Of a stretch of 64,000 nucleotides of DNA, positions 24,249 to 38,840 are shown in pieces (the first letter of the stretch is position 1; each line of letters starts with the position of its first letter). Both the position numbers and the translations under genes were made by a program. The stretch covers positions 459,528 through 523,527 of the forward strand of contig VZTG01004579.1 of NCBI GenBank assembly GCA_013397845.1, given 5' to 3'. The DNA is from Melanocharis versteri (Eukaryota > Chordata > Aves > Passeriformes > Melanocharitidae). The notes under the pieces are model-generated. The model did no database searches. It was not told where the DNA came from and worked only from the letters and a program-made list of their open reading frames with translations.

Positions 24249-24254
24249 GTCACC
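24249..24254. repeat. Right target-site duplication of the solo LTR
   Basis: GTCACC directly follows the terminal CA of the LTR and is identical to the six bases before its start. It fixes the right border. Confidence 0.75.
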
Positions 24255-24358
24255 CATTTGCTCAGAGGTGTCAGAATCGTTCTAATATTTTAAACTGGGG
24301 AAAGTGGAGTGGACGCCCTCAGCCTTTCCTATTTGTGCTGCTTCTTATTACGTAAAAA

Positions 24359-24412
24359 AGGTTGAATGATCTTTAAGGTCCCTTCCAACTAAAACCATTC
24401 TATGATTCTATG
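24359..24412 (+). mobile_element. CR1 LINE 3' tail fragment
   Basis: The text AGGTCCCTTCCAACTAAAACC followed by ATTCTATGATTCTATG is the standard CR1 3' end with two terminal octamers. Only about 54 bp is present, as expected from severe 5' truncation at insertion. It lies about 105 bp beyond the solo LTR. Confidence 0.85.
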
Positions 24413-26440
24413 TACTTTGGTTGCTTGCAATATGTGAAAAGAAAACATTTAATTTCAGGTCACTTGGAAGAAAGGCTTCATTGGACACAAAATCTTTTGC
24501 TGTTGCTGCTTTGTTCCTTCAGTTGAATGGAAAAAAATCCTTACAAAAAACGTTCAGTTTTCTTGCAATAATTTTTTTTCCATTTGTAGTTGTCTCTGAA
24601 GCAGCAGGACTATGCCATTTCTGCACGAGGCAGGGATACATTTTCTTGTGCACAGACCAACACTTCCCAGCTTATTCTTAAGGAAAGCATTCCTCAAAAA
24701 TAAGGAGGTATTTATGTATAGCCCATCTTCTCTAGTGCCTGAAAAATGCATGATTCATGGCCACTGGTTGTTCTTCTCATAATGGGGAAGGTTTATTGGC
24801 CGTAATCCTGGAAGTCTGGAAGTCCCCTGTGTGTCAAATGATCACTGATTGTATTGGAAAAGGATGCTTCAGTGACAGCAGGCAGCCCCTGGGCAGAAAG
24901 AAGTGTCCCTTGTCCCTGAGCAATAACCTGTATGGATGATTGAGACTTGTTGATAGACCTCCATGGAAGTCTTACCCAGTAGTCAGGGCTTAGCAGTGTC
25001 TGGCTAGTGAAGGATCCCTCTGTACAGGATGCTTGAACTTGATTTGTTACTCTCATCAAGGAGGGCATAAAGGTAGGCAAGAACTGAACATGCCTTGAGG
25101 CCCAAGCAGATGCAGTTTTACCACAGCCTCTGTCTTACAGGAGAGAGAGAAAAAAAGAAAAGGCTGCTAGAATTTACAAAATATAGTTATTGACTAATTT
25201 CTTCATCAGCAAGAGCATTAAGAAATCAGTGAGGTCTCTCCTGAGAGATCAGTGGTGTCACCTCACATGTCCTCAGGGTGCCAAATGGTATAAAACACTC
25301 ACTTTGAAAGTACTGCACCGTGATAAGCTTCAGCTCCCAAGGGATGCATTGTGTGTACATTTTGTTATGTGTAATGACACACTGAAAGGGCAGTGAAGCT
25401 GTTAAGGGAACACTGCATGTCTAAAAAGAACTTATTTTTCTTTCAACTGATAAAAGAAAGAAAGAATCTTTCAAAAAAGCAGTTAAAATAATATCATTTA
25501 AATGCAAGAAGTGATAAAATACTAGAGAGAATTCACCTGTCAGATGAAGAAATTTAAAACATGAAGTCTTCTGTGTAATATACACGTTTCAAATTGGACC
25601 ATTTTCCTGGTAAAGCAAGAGATCTCTGCAAAAAGCTTTTAAAATAGTTGATATCTATACAAAATTTTAAGGCTGACACAACCAGCATAATGGCAACAAT
25701 TATTTAAAACAGTAGATTTGAAGAATAAAGAACAAATTGCAGTAATTTCGTGGAGTCATTCTAGACAATGTGTGAGAGGTTGTGAGTTTCAACAAGACCA
25801 AAGGTGGATGTGAGACTCTGAGAGTTTCTCAGCAAAGGTGATTTTGTAGAAAAACTGTTCAGTGCATATAAAAAATACCCCTAGAGGTGACTACAATGCT
25901 AACAACAATATTTTGAAATGAAGCTAAAAAAGACTCATGTTTCTTTCAACATAATTCCACGTGGACACATTCAAAAATTCTGTACAGCCTCAGTGTGCCA
26001 GGGCCCATTTTCCAGCAGAAATACTTTTGCCTACAAAATATATGGAAATGTATGTGAATGTTTTCATGTATTTCCAAGGCAAAAGTAGTTGCCCTCCTTA
26101 AACCTGACACAGAATGAAATCTGACTATATGAAATCTCAGCCAGCAAAGTGACAGAACAATTGGGCAAATGCATTTCTGATGAACCTTAAATGTGAAATT
26201 TTAATTGGACAAATAATTCATTTGATATTATTCAGAAATAAACAAGGACTTGTAAAAAATCGAAAAGCGAATTGGATGGAATTGTGCAGTTGTATCTACT
26301 ATTACTTCAGTACTAGCCATCAATCACTGTCAGTTAATTATCATTAAGATTGCATAAAAAAAAGCCCCTGTGGGAGTTGGATAGGCTGTGAGTTTCATTC
26401 TTTCATTAAAAACAAGATAAACAATATAAGCCTTGTTTTA

Positions 26441-26518
26441 ATTTTTGGTTTTATTTGGTTTTGGTTTGGTTTGGTTTCATTTGGTTAGGTTTGGTTTGGT
26501 TTGGTTTGGTTTGGTTTT
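26441..26518. repeat. (TTTGG)n low-complexity repeat
   Basis: About twelve imperfect TTTGG units are interrupted by TTTAT, TTCAT and TTAGG variants. The mixture suggests an old, decaying microsatellite. Confidence 0.85.
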
Positions 26519-29500
26519 ATTCATTTGGATCTTTTTATATTCAAAAAAATTATTTGAAAAGCTGAATCTTGAATAATTGTTCTGAGAGTAACCATATGGA
26601 TTGCAGAGACAAGGAAATAGAACAAGGGATTCAAAATTAAAGTTGTTATTCATCAGGAAAAGTTTAAAGATTTTTAATTTCCTTCTTTTTTCTTCCCTTC
26701 CAAAATCCAATTGAATTTCCTTTCTGAGTTGGAAAACTTGCTTTTTTTTTTTTTTTTTTTAAGTTTGCTTTTTAATTAACTGTATAGTTTTTAAGTCCCC
26801 AGAGTTTATACACCCAGTTTGGAAACCTTATTTTTTAAAAAGAGTCTAAAAGCTAAAGTTTTGTGACTCCAAAAATTGATTCTTCGGCAGAACACAAAGC
26901 AGTGTGAAACCCTGTAAAGATATAACCCACAGAAATTTTTGGAGCTTATGAGCTGACCTGTGGGGCTCAAGAGCACTCAGCTAAGGACAGGAACAGGAAT
27001 GCAGTTGCAGGCAGGAGCAGTTACTGTTCTTTCCAGGGTGCATCCCTGCACTGCTGAGTAGCCGTTCACACTCTTAACTTATTAAAATTATAAATTATCT
27101 ATTTGTTTATAAAGGTTTTGTAAATTTATACAGATATATAAATCTATACAAATTTATATAAATTTATATAACTAAACTAACATGCATTTTTCACATCTTT
27201 GAGTAATTTCTTATCATGGTAAAATATTTGTGTTATAGGAAGAAATGTTTGTTTGTTGGGATTTCAATTTGGCTTTTTTTAAGTGAGGATTCCTTGTTAG
27301 CTTTTTTTTTCCCTCAAATGACAGGAGGGCCTTATGAACAAGAACAATTTGAAGTCTGAAGGCTTCAGGGCCAAAGGACTCTCTGTTCAGCAAAAGAATA
27401 ATTAAAAAACCCCAACCCTTGCCCTTGGAATTAACCAGGTTTTGGTCAATTACTCAAATAAACCTCAGAGCTGGAGATGTAAATGCAAGTGTTCCTACAC
27501 AGATGTCAAGGAGGAAAAGGGCCTGTAAATGACACAACTTCAAACTGAAATGAAGTCTTTAACGCTGCTGAGCAATGGTTTCTAATGAGGACAAATGGCT
27601 GACTTAAACTAGAGCTGAGCTGTCCCATTTAGGGCTCTTCAGGCTGAATGCAGCCCATCAGGACAATTCATCTGCTCCTTGTCGACCTCCTCCTCCTGGG
27701 AAAGCCTCTTTGTCCATACCCAAACTGCAGGCAGCACTTAGGGAGTGATGGTCAGCCAGATGGACACGAGATAGAGACCCCTGTTTGGATCAGGTCAGGT
27801 AACGCACATTGCCCGTGCATCCCATTTTATTTTACTGGGTATATTCTGATGTGTCAGGAGAGGTTATACTTTGGATAAAACCTCATCAAGTAAGTACATT
27901 TCTATTCTCCCCTCTTTGCTCCATCATGTGTGGAGTATCATCCTTCTTATTTAGCTATTGGAGAAGGAAGATACTCCAGTGCCAATTTTATTTTGCAAGG
28001 TTGGGTCAATGTTAGCATGTCTGTAAACTGGTAGAAAGGGGAATTAGGCCATAGCAGAAAGGGACAGTGCATCTTGAAAGAAAACTAAGACAGAAACCCT
28101 AACCTCTTCTAATTTACATATGGTGACATTTTGCAGAAATATTGTAACATTAGCTGTGGCATAATGAAATTCTGCCTATCAGCCGTGGAAGGAATAATGT
28201 TACTGTAAAGGTAACCTGTCCACAGTTTGTTATCAAGAAAATATTCATGGCAAGAAACATACATTTACCAATGAGTGTTAAGAACAGTAGTTTCCCCTTA
28301 TAGTTTTTCCTCATGGGCTATCCATCTTCCCCTCCAGATTTACTGCATGATCACTCCCTTTACATGCTAATTATGTGCTGCTCTGGTGAATTTGTTAGTA
28401 GTGACACTTTGGGCGCCCAGTGGGACTGCAACTCATTATGTGGCAATGTCCAGATATATCAGATATTATTAGCTGTCATTAATCTGCAGTGGAAGCATTG
28501 AGTGCACAGCCAGGAGAGAGACCAGGAAATAGAGTAAAAATGAACTCTGCAGCCACCCTGGCCCCCAGAAGGTCAGAGGGCAAATCAGCAGGGGAGAGGA
28601 ATACACCTTAAAATGGTCAGTGCTTAGCAGCAGATTTTTAACCCATTATAAACCAGCATCTCTTAGAAGAGGAAAGGCAAAAAGAAACTATGCTGTTCAT
28701 ATCGTCTGTCTGACTACACCTTACTGGAGGAAACAGAAATGCAGCATCTCAAACTATCTTTTTAAAAAACTGTTTTGTAAACTGAATCAAAGCAATAAAA
28801 GTGTGTGAATTTGAAGAATGAGCAACACGCAGTGTCCATCTGAATGTGGATAGCACTCAGGCATAAAGCTTTGAAATTAGGCACATGTAACTTGGAATAG
28901 GATTAGTCCCCACCTCCATTTGAAGGTTGTATTTTATAGAACTGGACCTGGCAGTAGAGAAAATCCTGCAGAAATGAAGAGGTTGTTTTTGCTGTCCATC
29001 CAGTCCTGTAATTTGCCTGTATAAGGGGTTTGCCTCTAGACTGTGAATGCAGAGCTGATCAGCCTCTGCTATGCAGCTTAAAAACACAAATCACAATAGG
29101 TTGCATTTTTGCTATCTATTCTGAAAACTAGTCACGTGTAAGAGTTATGCATATCTGTGTTTGTGCAGAATTTATTACATCTGTTTGGAGTGCAGAAATA
29201 AGAGCTGAAGAAAGATTCTTCCCAGAAAAATCCACAGTCTTTCCAATCTCCAAGATGACTTGCAGAGTACTGTCCAGGATTGTAAGAAGAAGCTTTTTCT
29301 TTCTGTATGTCAGCTACTAAGGCTGGAAGAAACCAGTCAGGCTTTAAGGCAAGCAGCGTCTTCTCTTGTCTGAAATTAAACAAAAACCAGCAAAGTAGAG
29401 GTTAGAAATCTTCGAGTTTAGTGGTGATGTAATATCTAGACAATTTTCAGAGCAGAGGAAAGGTAATAGATTGGTTGGTCCATGTGCATTGGTAACTTAC

Positions 29501-32500
29501 AGGTGCTTTGTGCTACTGTCAAAGGGCAACCTGAACACTCAGTGACCTTAAAATAAAAGGATGAGATAGGGACATTTAAGATAGGAAAAACTGCATTGTA
29601 TCGAGGAAAGTAAAAATAATCTTTTGTTTCCTAGGTTGCAGGGACCTGTGCTCCCTTATTTAGAAGTTGCGGTGCTTTAGTTAGAAGGTTTATACAAAGA
29701 CTAGAGGAAAGAAATCACCCTAAAATTCTTCAATAAATGGTAAATACCTGCTCAGCAAGCTGGAGTGAAGTTCTACATCCAGTCGCTTGGGTATTTCCCA
29801 GTGAGCCACCCATCTGAGTTTCCTGAAGGAATTTGGGAAGTACTGGTTTTATTCCCGTGTAAGGGGTCTAATTTAATGCTTCACAATTTTTCACATACTG
29901 TGACCTTTCTGTGCTCTTATCCTATCCTATCTTAATGAGGGTAATAACAGGAAGAATAAAAAAGGCCTGATGTTTTATTTATAGAGCTGTCTTCAATTAG
30001 ACAGACTCTGATAAACTCATGCAAAAACAACCACCATGGGCTAAGTTTGTCTTGAATTCTGCACAATCCCATGAAATAGGAAGCAATGTTAGTATTTGGT
30101 GAAATGGCTCCCATTAAGACTTCCTAAACTAACAGCCGTTCATGAACTCAGGTTCTAGGTAAAGATTTAAAAGTGATTTTGCTGGAATTGTGAGGTTTGC
30201 AGAAATACCCTGAAATATTAGTGTTAGCAATGGGGCAGGTGGCGAGTACCCAGGGAAATAATGAAGAGGTTTTATCATTGGTCTTGAACCTTTGCAATCA
30301 TGATTTTCAGGAGGATTGGCTTACATTTATGTGAGAACAATGAAATATGAAAGTAACGTTACTGTTCAATGGTGCTAATGTGGACAAAACCCCCCCAAAA
30401 TATTATGAAAACTAAGTGCTGTATGAACACATTCAATAAGTCATTCATAGTTTCTTTTTTAGTCTTTTTCTAGTGTTTATGAAATTTTGCACATATGGCA
30501 TGGCTTGCCCTTTTTCCGGAGAAGTGGAATAAAAATTCATTCCAGTTTTCTTTTCCTTTGAGTTCTTCGAATAACTGAATATGAGGTGAATACTGTTTTA
30601 GTGGTAGGTTAATGAGTTACAGGTCAGGGTTACAGTGGAAAAACTGCAGTCAACCTCCATGGTTCTGTTTGCCAAATTTGCACTGATGAAGCTATTATGG
30701 CAGGCTCACTTTTTTTTTCATTGAGGAATATTTCTGTGATTTGCCCATCAAGATTATGCTGTCTTTTCAGTGCCTGTGTTGCTCCTTAAGATCCTGCAGG
30801 CACATATTTTCACATTTAACATGATACGCATGAGTACCCCTCTCTCAACTGGTGGAACTAGTCAGGTGTAAAACTCTGGTGAATGTACTCTTTAAGGCTG
30901 GGGCCCGAGCAAATTCCACAGAACACAAAAGAGTATTACGTTTTACAGCTCTCTGCATCATTTCATATTCCACTGTTTATAACAAGATGGAGAGTTAGGT
31001 CTTATCTAGAGAAACCTGTATCAGCAGCGATAACAGATATCTGCACAGCTGTCTTTGATATTTATTGTACTGAAAAAGGTGTGCTAGGTATTAAGTTCAG
31101 TCTTAAAAAAAATGGTCAATATTTGTACTCTTTCATATACATACACAGAATTGTTTTCAAAGTAAAATCCTAGAGACAGGTTTAAAATGATTTTAAGTTG
31201 CAACATAATGGTAGGAGAAGGCCATTATCTTGAATTTGGATTGTGGAGAGTGCTGGAATGCTCTTTTCCTTGTGGCTCAAACCCTCAGCAGGAATTTTAC
31301 CTTCCTGGACAAGCATGAACACTTTTAGGACTATCCCACTGCATTTGATTTTTTTTTCATTATCTGCTTTGTAAAAGCTAATAATAGTTAGAGATTTATA
31401 GTGTTTAAAGTGTGCACAGTTAGTTGAAATTAAGACTATATTCATCTTCCTGAAAGTTGAAGTCAGTATTATCTCTGAACTAATATATTTTATTTGCCCA
31501 GGAATTGCTTTGGCCTGTGAGCTGTTAGATCAGTGGCAAATACTCTCAGAGGCTGTGGGAGGGCTTTTCCTCCTGAAATTTAGGATCATGACATGACCAT
31601 CTGATTTTGCCACTCCTTTGCAAATGTCTGCAAGTGGCAGGGCTCTGTCCAAATTCTGCTCTTCTTACCTCATGCAGCACTTCATAGCACGCAACTCTGC
31701 CTGCACAGTAAGTGGTAAGGGTCATAAATTACCCCACCTCAAGTAAAGGGCAATCGATACTTGGGGTGATTCACTGTTTTTGCAACGTTTGCTAGGAAAA
31801 AATGTAAGGAGAAATGAATTAAAGTTTCGAGTCACTGCAGTTTTCTGATATACCTGGTCATTTACTCATTATCATCATAATCACCCATTTAGGTGACTTA
31901 GGCACTTGCAGAATGACGTACCAGTTAGCATGAGTGAAGAGGGGTGGATCTGACCTGAAATTTGGGCTGTGAATTGTCATCAACATTTTATTTTAAAGGA
32001 TTCTGGTGCAATGGAGACGGGAATGAGAAAATGCAACCAGAGTAGTAATGCAGCCACCAAAGCTCAGGGCAATGTTTCAAGACTATTTCTTGAAAAATCT
32101 GAAGATTTTTACCATATTTTCCAAAGTCACAGATTTTTTTTTTTTTATATTTGCCAGTACTTTCATTTTGTTAGCACGAAAAGAATGGAAATCAGAGCCC
32201 TCTTGCTGTTCTTCTATCTAGAAAAAGAGATAGGAGTGTTTTGAACCACAGAAAAATAAAATTTAAATGGATAAAACACATTAAAGAGAGACTGTTTAAA
32301 TTGTGTGGAATGATGAACATTTGAGAATTCACGTTTTGCTGCCACAAATCATTGCAGAAGTCATGTTGCACATGTCTGTGCACGTGTCTGTGTGTTTACA
32401 TGTGCTGAAAATACATATCGCAGGATCAAGAGTGAATAACAATTTCATAAGCCTCCACCAGACAGCTGTAACTGTTCCTTTCAGATAAAAACAAATTATT

Positions 32501-32719
32501 TCACAACCAAATGCAGAAAAACACACCTTAAATTCACTTGACTTTCCTTTAGTGAGGAGTTACATTATGCAGTACCAAAACATAATAATTTCCTAGATTT
32601 ATTGTAATATATCTTTAAACACATCAGGTGTTTACTGAGGTTTTGTTTCCTTAGAAGCATTGTGGCTATGCATTCAACTTTGAACCTTGTTCTGCAATGT
32701 TGTAGAATCAACTGCCTCT

Positions 32720-32815
32720 GGAAAAAAGAGAAAGAAACAAATAAAATCCCCCAAAGCAAGAACAAGCAAACAAACACAAACCAGAAACTCCAAAACAAAC
32801 AAACAAAAGAAAACA
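32720..32815. repeat. A-rich (CAAA)n-type low-complexity tract
   Basis: The tract is GAAA/CAAA/ACAA-rich with CAAACAAACA units. It sits in non-coding DNA and yields two spurious Lys/Asn/Thr-rich frames on the + strand. Confidence 0.75.
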
Positions 32816-35800
32816 CTGCTGAAATTTTGTCGGGAGAAAAAATATTTAGAGGTTTACAGGAATTTTTCTTTTCCCCTTAACAAAGCCAAAGTTCTGCCCT
32901 GGTGGTCTGAACCTGGATCTAGCATGACGCTGCATTAGGTGGGTGCCTCCTCTGGATGTGTTAAAGATCCCAGAGATCTCTCTCGCTTTCTTCCTCCTCT
33001 GCGCACCCAAACCTGCCCTTGTTTTGACGGCGTCCCCTTTGGAACGGCTTTATGTGATTGCTTCCATCCACAGGTTACTTTATTCAAGTCAATTTGCCGC
33101 AGAACACTCGCCCATTAGCAATCTCGTCTGTAGCCTGCTTAAAAATCTGCTAATGGTTATGTCCAGATAAAAGCATGTGAGGTCAGTTTGGTAGAGCAGA
33201 GACAAAATACTTTAACATAAGGTTTTCTATTCTGTGCAGGCAGCTAATAAAAGTGCCCGCAGGTGTTGAGAATTATCCTTCTCTCGGAGATTTCTTTACA
33301 ATCTGAACCTAATCTTGGCGAAAGCTTTGGCAAGGATATCTGGCACATTAATTAAATGACTTTCCCTCCCCCACAGGTCTTATGCTGTAACTTTGATTAA
33401 CCACCTCTGTGCCCAGGAAACAAACTGCTGGATAGGCACTATTAGTTTTGCAGGTGTATGGATGTTAGAGATAACATGGGATTCCTCCTTTATCTGGATA
33501 GATACTCCTTACTCTTTCAACACCACACAGCTTTTCCCTTAGCTACTGCTACAGGGATCCTGCAGGCGTATTATGAGATTTTAGTATGAAGACCTTTTTA
33601 TTCAATGTATATCTCTGGATGTCCTCTGCTGAGAAATTTCAGATCCTTAGTGGAAAACGCCTAACTCCTCCAAAGCTCCCCCTCTATTCAAATGGCTTTT
33701 CCTTGCCGTAGTATCACAGCTGTGACACATCAAAGCTAGTAGCTGGTGTGGCAGGATATGCATGCCCAAATCAGCCTCAGTGACAAAAGGTGATTTGCAG
33801 TGACAGGTTTCATATCTTACGGTGTCATTTTCATGAATGGCTTGGTTAATTAAATTTAATGTGGAACAAGAGCTTGCTTACATTCTGCCAGGCTTAAGAT
33901 GTTCTTACTCACACCTTACTTATGTTGAATAAGGGCTCCAGGATTTAGCCCTCTGTTAGCAGTCTTCCATAAACCCTTTGTTTTCCTAACATGTTAAAAA
34001 CCAAGGCTTAATGGGTTCATGATGACATCAGTTATCAAGATTTGTGTGGTGTTGGCAGATGTTGAATTTTCAGTGGAAAACCATTAAACAGATTTGAGTC
34101 AGGGCAAGTTTCACAACATGCACGTATTATACCGGTGGTTACATGTGTTGACTTCAGCTTTATTTATTACAAAGGAAAACAGGCCTGTACTTATACAACA
34201 ACAGCAATGAGAAATTAATCTTCCCAATAGGAAAATCAGTCTTGTCTTGTTAAAGGTACTCAAAGTTACTTGTTGAGCATGCTGAGCTTGCAAAAACTAT
34301 GTCTGCAACTTTCAGATTTAATAAATCTAAAATTAAATATTAAAAATAAATATAAGAAAAAAAGATTTTTGGTTACCTGGGCCTTTTTTTGGTATTAAGT
34401 GTAAAGAAGGTAGTATTTCAGAAAGTGTCGAATGTCTATTTTTTGACAACCTTTCTTTCCAAAATTTCTCAAGTTAAATACATGTTTATTTTCCTCTCTG
34501 ATTAGATTTGTTACTTTTGAATGCTCATTGCCTGTCAGCTCAGAACACACCAATTCTGCACTAGTTCTAATATTCTTCAACATTAAAAAGTTGCATTTTT
34601 TCATCTGAGTACAAAGTTTGCCCAGTTTTATTGTCTAGACCAATGATGGTGTCCAGGCCTACATGTGGTGTGATATGTGCATAAGTAACAAATGCCAAGC
34701 ACTGAAACCAAATACACAGGGAGAAATTATTCTTCAAATAAAAGCAAGGTCCAATGTAGAAAAAAAAAAGTGAAATCCCACAACAAACCAAGGTGATAGC
34801 AGCAACAAAAATCAAAGGAGAGGACTTTCCATTTTGTGTATGTAGTAATTTAAAAGTAGATGGATTTAGTTGTAATATTTTGTTCATACCTTAATTAGGA
34901 CTTCAGTTTGGAGATTTACTGGTGCAGTGTACTGAAAAAGAAATCTATCGTGTCTCTCTTTGTATCCAACTGTAAACGTGTTGGAGACTGTATTTTCTTG
35001 GAAACTAAATTTCGCACAGTTATTACGAATTACTTCAAATTCCACTTATGCATCAGGAGGCATCTAATCTTAGTCCTTTTGTGTTACCAGGAAAGTTGTT
35101 CTTATAACGCACTTTTTTCACACCCGAAGTGTTTCTTGAGTGTCTGACTCTTGACACTGCTAAGGCATGAAGTTTTCTGAATGGCAAAATTCGTATTGAT
35201 GGTAACTAGAAGGTTTCAAGGGGTACATCAATTTTTTTTCGGTCGTATGGTTCACTGCATAGAGAATCATTAGAACGTCAAGGCGATATATTTCACTTCT
35301 GTATGTATAAAGAAAGTAATTTAAAAAGAAGATGAGAACCTAACATTCTGTCATATGAGGAAGGACTTAATTTTCTACTTATTTTTTAGACATTTTGAGG
35401 AAACTTTGCTTTTCAACACGCTGATTTATAAAAATCTAAACTCTTTCCAAAATGGCTTTTATTCAGAAAATCTTAAAAATAATTTCATATTGAAATATTA
35501 CTTTGATATTGTGGGATTCAAAAAGATTTTTAATTTTTGCCAGTTTATTTTCTTCCCATTTGTCTTATTTAGCATTATAGCTGCACAAAATAAGATCAAT
35601 GTGTTTTGAACAAGTAATGGAATTTTCTTTCACTATTCTTTCCACTATTTTAGGTTTAGCTCCAGGTTGGAACCGAGTCAATATTTTCTGTCTTGCAGTC
35701 CTGTATAAAGTGAAACTTTGACTTCAATGGAGGGCTATTTTTCATCAGGCAGAAAACCAAAAAAATGTCCTTTATTGGGTCCATGTAAAACCATAGTTTC

Positions 35801-38800
35801 TTCATCAGCACAACTCTTCCAGTACGCGAAACCAGTCACCTGATAAAAAGGTTATGGCAGATGACAAGCTTTGAATTAGGACCTCAATTTTCACTAGCTA
35901 GAGAACTAACGATCATCCACAGATGCGAGCGTGCAAAAGAAAAACATTCTTTCCCAAACTCTTCAAGTAAAAAACAAATGATGAAATGTTGGATAATTAT
36001 AATCTCATGAGTTACGTGATCTCCTATGTATTACAAACGAGTAAATAGAGACTCTGATTATTTACACTGCTGACCTGCCCCAGGTTTATGGCATTTATTA
36101 TAGTCAGTAATGTTTATAGCAAAATTTTTCTTAACAATAACATTTATAATATTTTAATGTGTGTGTACGGAGGGAAATAGTACATGAAAGAATTTCAGTG
36201 CAAATAAACCTAGATGGTTTTGCATTTGGAACTCCTCTGTATTATTTTAGGACCTCAGTTCTCAAAACAGTTATGGTTAACTTTATTCACACAATTCCAA
36301 TGGGACAACTCATATGTAGAAAGCTAAATCTTCTCTTAAGTATTTTCTTGTACCATTTCCCATCCCATCCTTCACTTCCGGATGTGCTTGGGTGGGGTAG
36401 GTATGTCTAAACATATTCCTGAACACACTGAACTCTCTTCATTCTCTGGAGCACATAATTTTGATTAAGTAAATATATAGTGTTTTGTGTGTGGATGAAT
36501 GTACAGATATTTGCACAGGTATTAATTAATCTATTCCATGTGTATCAAGCAATTATCTCTTTTGCTACAAGGGCAATTTGCTGCCATACTAAGCAGAAGG
36601 CATTCTTTCCCCAAACAAACAAGCATAGCACCACTTTCAGCTATGTGCTGAAATGTGTGATCAGTATTATAATGTGTTAAGCATGGCATCATTATTCTAA
36701 AACCAGCCACAGAGATATAAAATGCACTGTGAGACTGCAAACTGAGCACAGTTTGATTGTAGGACACCCGGGTAGAGGGGTTTTGTATTAGAATATACAT
36801 CGCATTTATAATGCCTTCTTCTCTAAAATGTAATTAGGTTTTTTTATGAAGTGGTAAAATATAGTAAATAAAGGACTCAGGGGATTTCCATATAGCCACA
36901 TTTATTCCCACACGTCTTTCCAAATCATAAATGGTTGTCTTCCTTAGAAATGGATTAGGACAAATTGCATTAGGACACGATCGTGAATCTGATTAAGGTG
37001 GAACCATGATCAGGTTTTTTCTTTTGGGCAACCATGTTTTCTTATAACAACCAGAAGACAAAAAAGCCTTTGGCAAGATGTTTCAAAAGGCCTTTCTCAT
37101 ATGCACATAAAAGCAGTTTTCATGCTAATTCAAAAATTGGTCCACACCTATAATTTCTTTATATAGCCAAGACAAAGCTTTGGGCAAAATTTTTCAGTAG
37201 TATATATTTCAGATACAGACTTATGGTTTCAGTGAAAGCTCCTAAAAAGGAATTTCCATGCATAATTTCCTTAAGGAGAGCACTCTGAAGGCAGGCTGCA
37301 AGAGAGGCAGAAGATCAGGCATTGATTCCAAATTGGTTCAGGGAGAGGAATGCTGAGAACAAAACCATCCCCAGTGGAAAACTGATGTAATATACAGAAT
37401 AAACACTTTTTCAGATGAACACACTCTCAGAAAGGCTCCAGTCCCTTCTCTTCCTGTGTTAGCAAGTGACCCAAACTGGGCACATTATGTGGCATTATTT
37501 GACAAAGAAGGAAACTAGCATGGATGTGTCTGTTGACACACAGAAATGCAAATGTGTTGAAAACTCCTATCTCAGGAAAAAAAAGGCTGTTATATTCTTC
37601 TCCACTCCCCCCTATTTATCTTTTTTTTTAAACAGTAGATTCAGCTCCATATAGCTAAAGGAAACTTAATTTGCAGTGTTGTTATCTCTGTGTCATAGTC
37701 AAATCTGTCCGTGACTGGAAGGGTCTGGGAAAGACGGCTTCGTCCACCTCCTTGGGGCTCCGTGGTGTATGAGCGTTTTGTTCTCTCAAACTAACATGCA
37801 GGATTCAGCTGAGAAGAAGAACACCACTATAAGTCTATAGAAGATAATCTATGTATAAAAAGGAGGTCCCTGTCTTCAAGGACTAGTGTTTGGCATATGA
37901 AAAGAAAGAGAATAGGTGGGTCTAATGAAAAAATTCTGGAAGCTAAAGGAGCTCAAATAATCTTTGCTCTTAGTATTGTAATGTTACACTGCCCAAGTAA
38001 CTCTAGCCGTCTGATTTACAGCGAGTCTTAGTGGTTTTTACTTGTTTGGTTTTTTTTTTTTTTCAGTTTGGACCAACATTCAGTGATGTTTATTTTAAAT
38101 TGTTCATGTTTGACTTGATATTAGCATTGTTCTGGCAAATGTAAGTAAGAATCTGAATTCTTCATGTGTTTCACGCGGGCAGAGACCAGACAACAAAAAC
38201 CCGGATCTGCACTGTGGTCCAAATTTCAGAGTGTATCCATCTGAACTAGATTTTTCCTGAGGCTGGAAAACATCTAGCTATCTCTTGTATGTTGTTCTTG
38301 GCAGCTTGCTCTGGTTTCATCCAGAAGCTGAGGGCCTGACATGAATGTGGGTGGAAGCTGGAGCTAGTGACCCAGCAAGCAAATCCTCACTATTTTTCAG
38401 GCTAACAATCCTTATGTACTCCACCAAACTTTGCATGTTTATATAAACTGAGTGTCTGAAAGCATTTTGCATCAGTAACATTAGTTCATAGTCTGGTGTT
38501 ATAATGACCAGACAAATGCAAAAGCCCTTTTTTGTCTGCTACTTACCCTGGCATTTCCAAATGGATTTGTTCACAGCTGGGACTTGCAACACAGCTAGGA
38601 GAAGATCCTGTTCAGAGGGGCCAAAACCAGCAGTGATGGGGCACACTTCTGGATTTCTTGGCCAAGCTGGGACTGAGTTCTGAAATAAAAATACCCATAT
38701 TCTCCCTTGGGGTCTTCAAAACAGGGGTTTAGCTACGTTTCACAACAGTAATTTTCAGCTGAAACAGGAAAGGTGCAAAAACCCTACCCTGATGCTCCCC

Positions 38801-38840
38801 ATCAGGTTTGTTCCTCTAGTCTCAGGTTTGTTCCTCTAGT
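38801..38840. repeat. 20-bp tandem duplication
   Basis: Two adjacent 20-bp units (38801-38820 and 38821-38840), both containing TCAGGTTTGTTCCTCTAGT, differ only at the first base. The near identity implies a recent slippage or repair duplication. Confidence 0.9.

Noticed and set aside
34567..34887. 106-codon minus-strand frame with hydrophobic stretch
   Set aside because: Hydrophobic residues follow from AT-rich codons; no start context, splice sites or homology support it.
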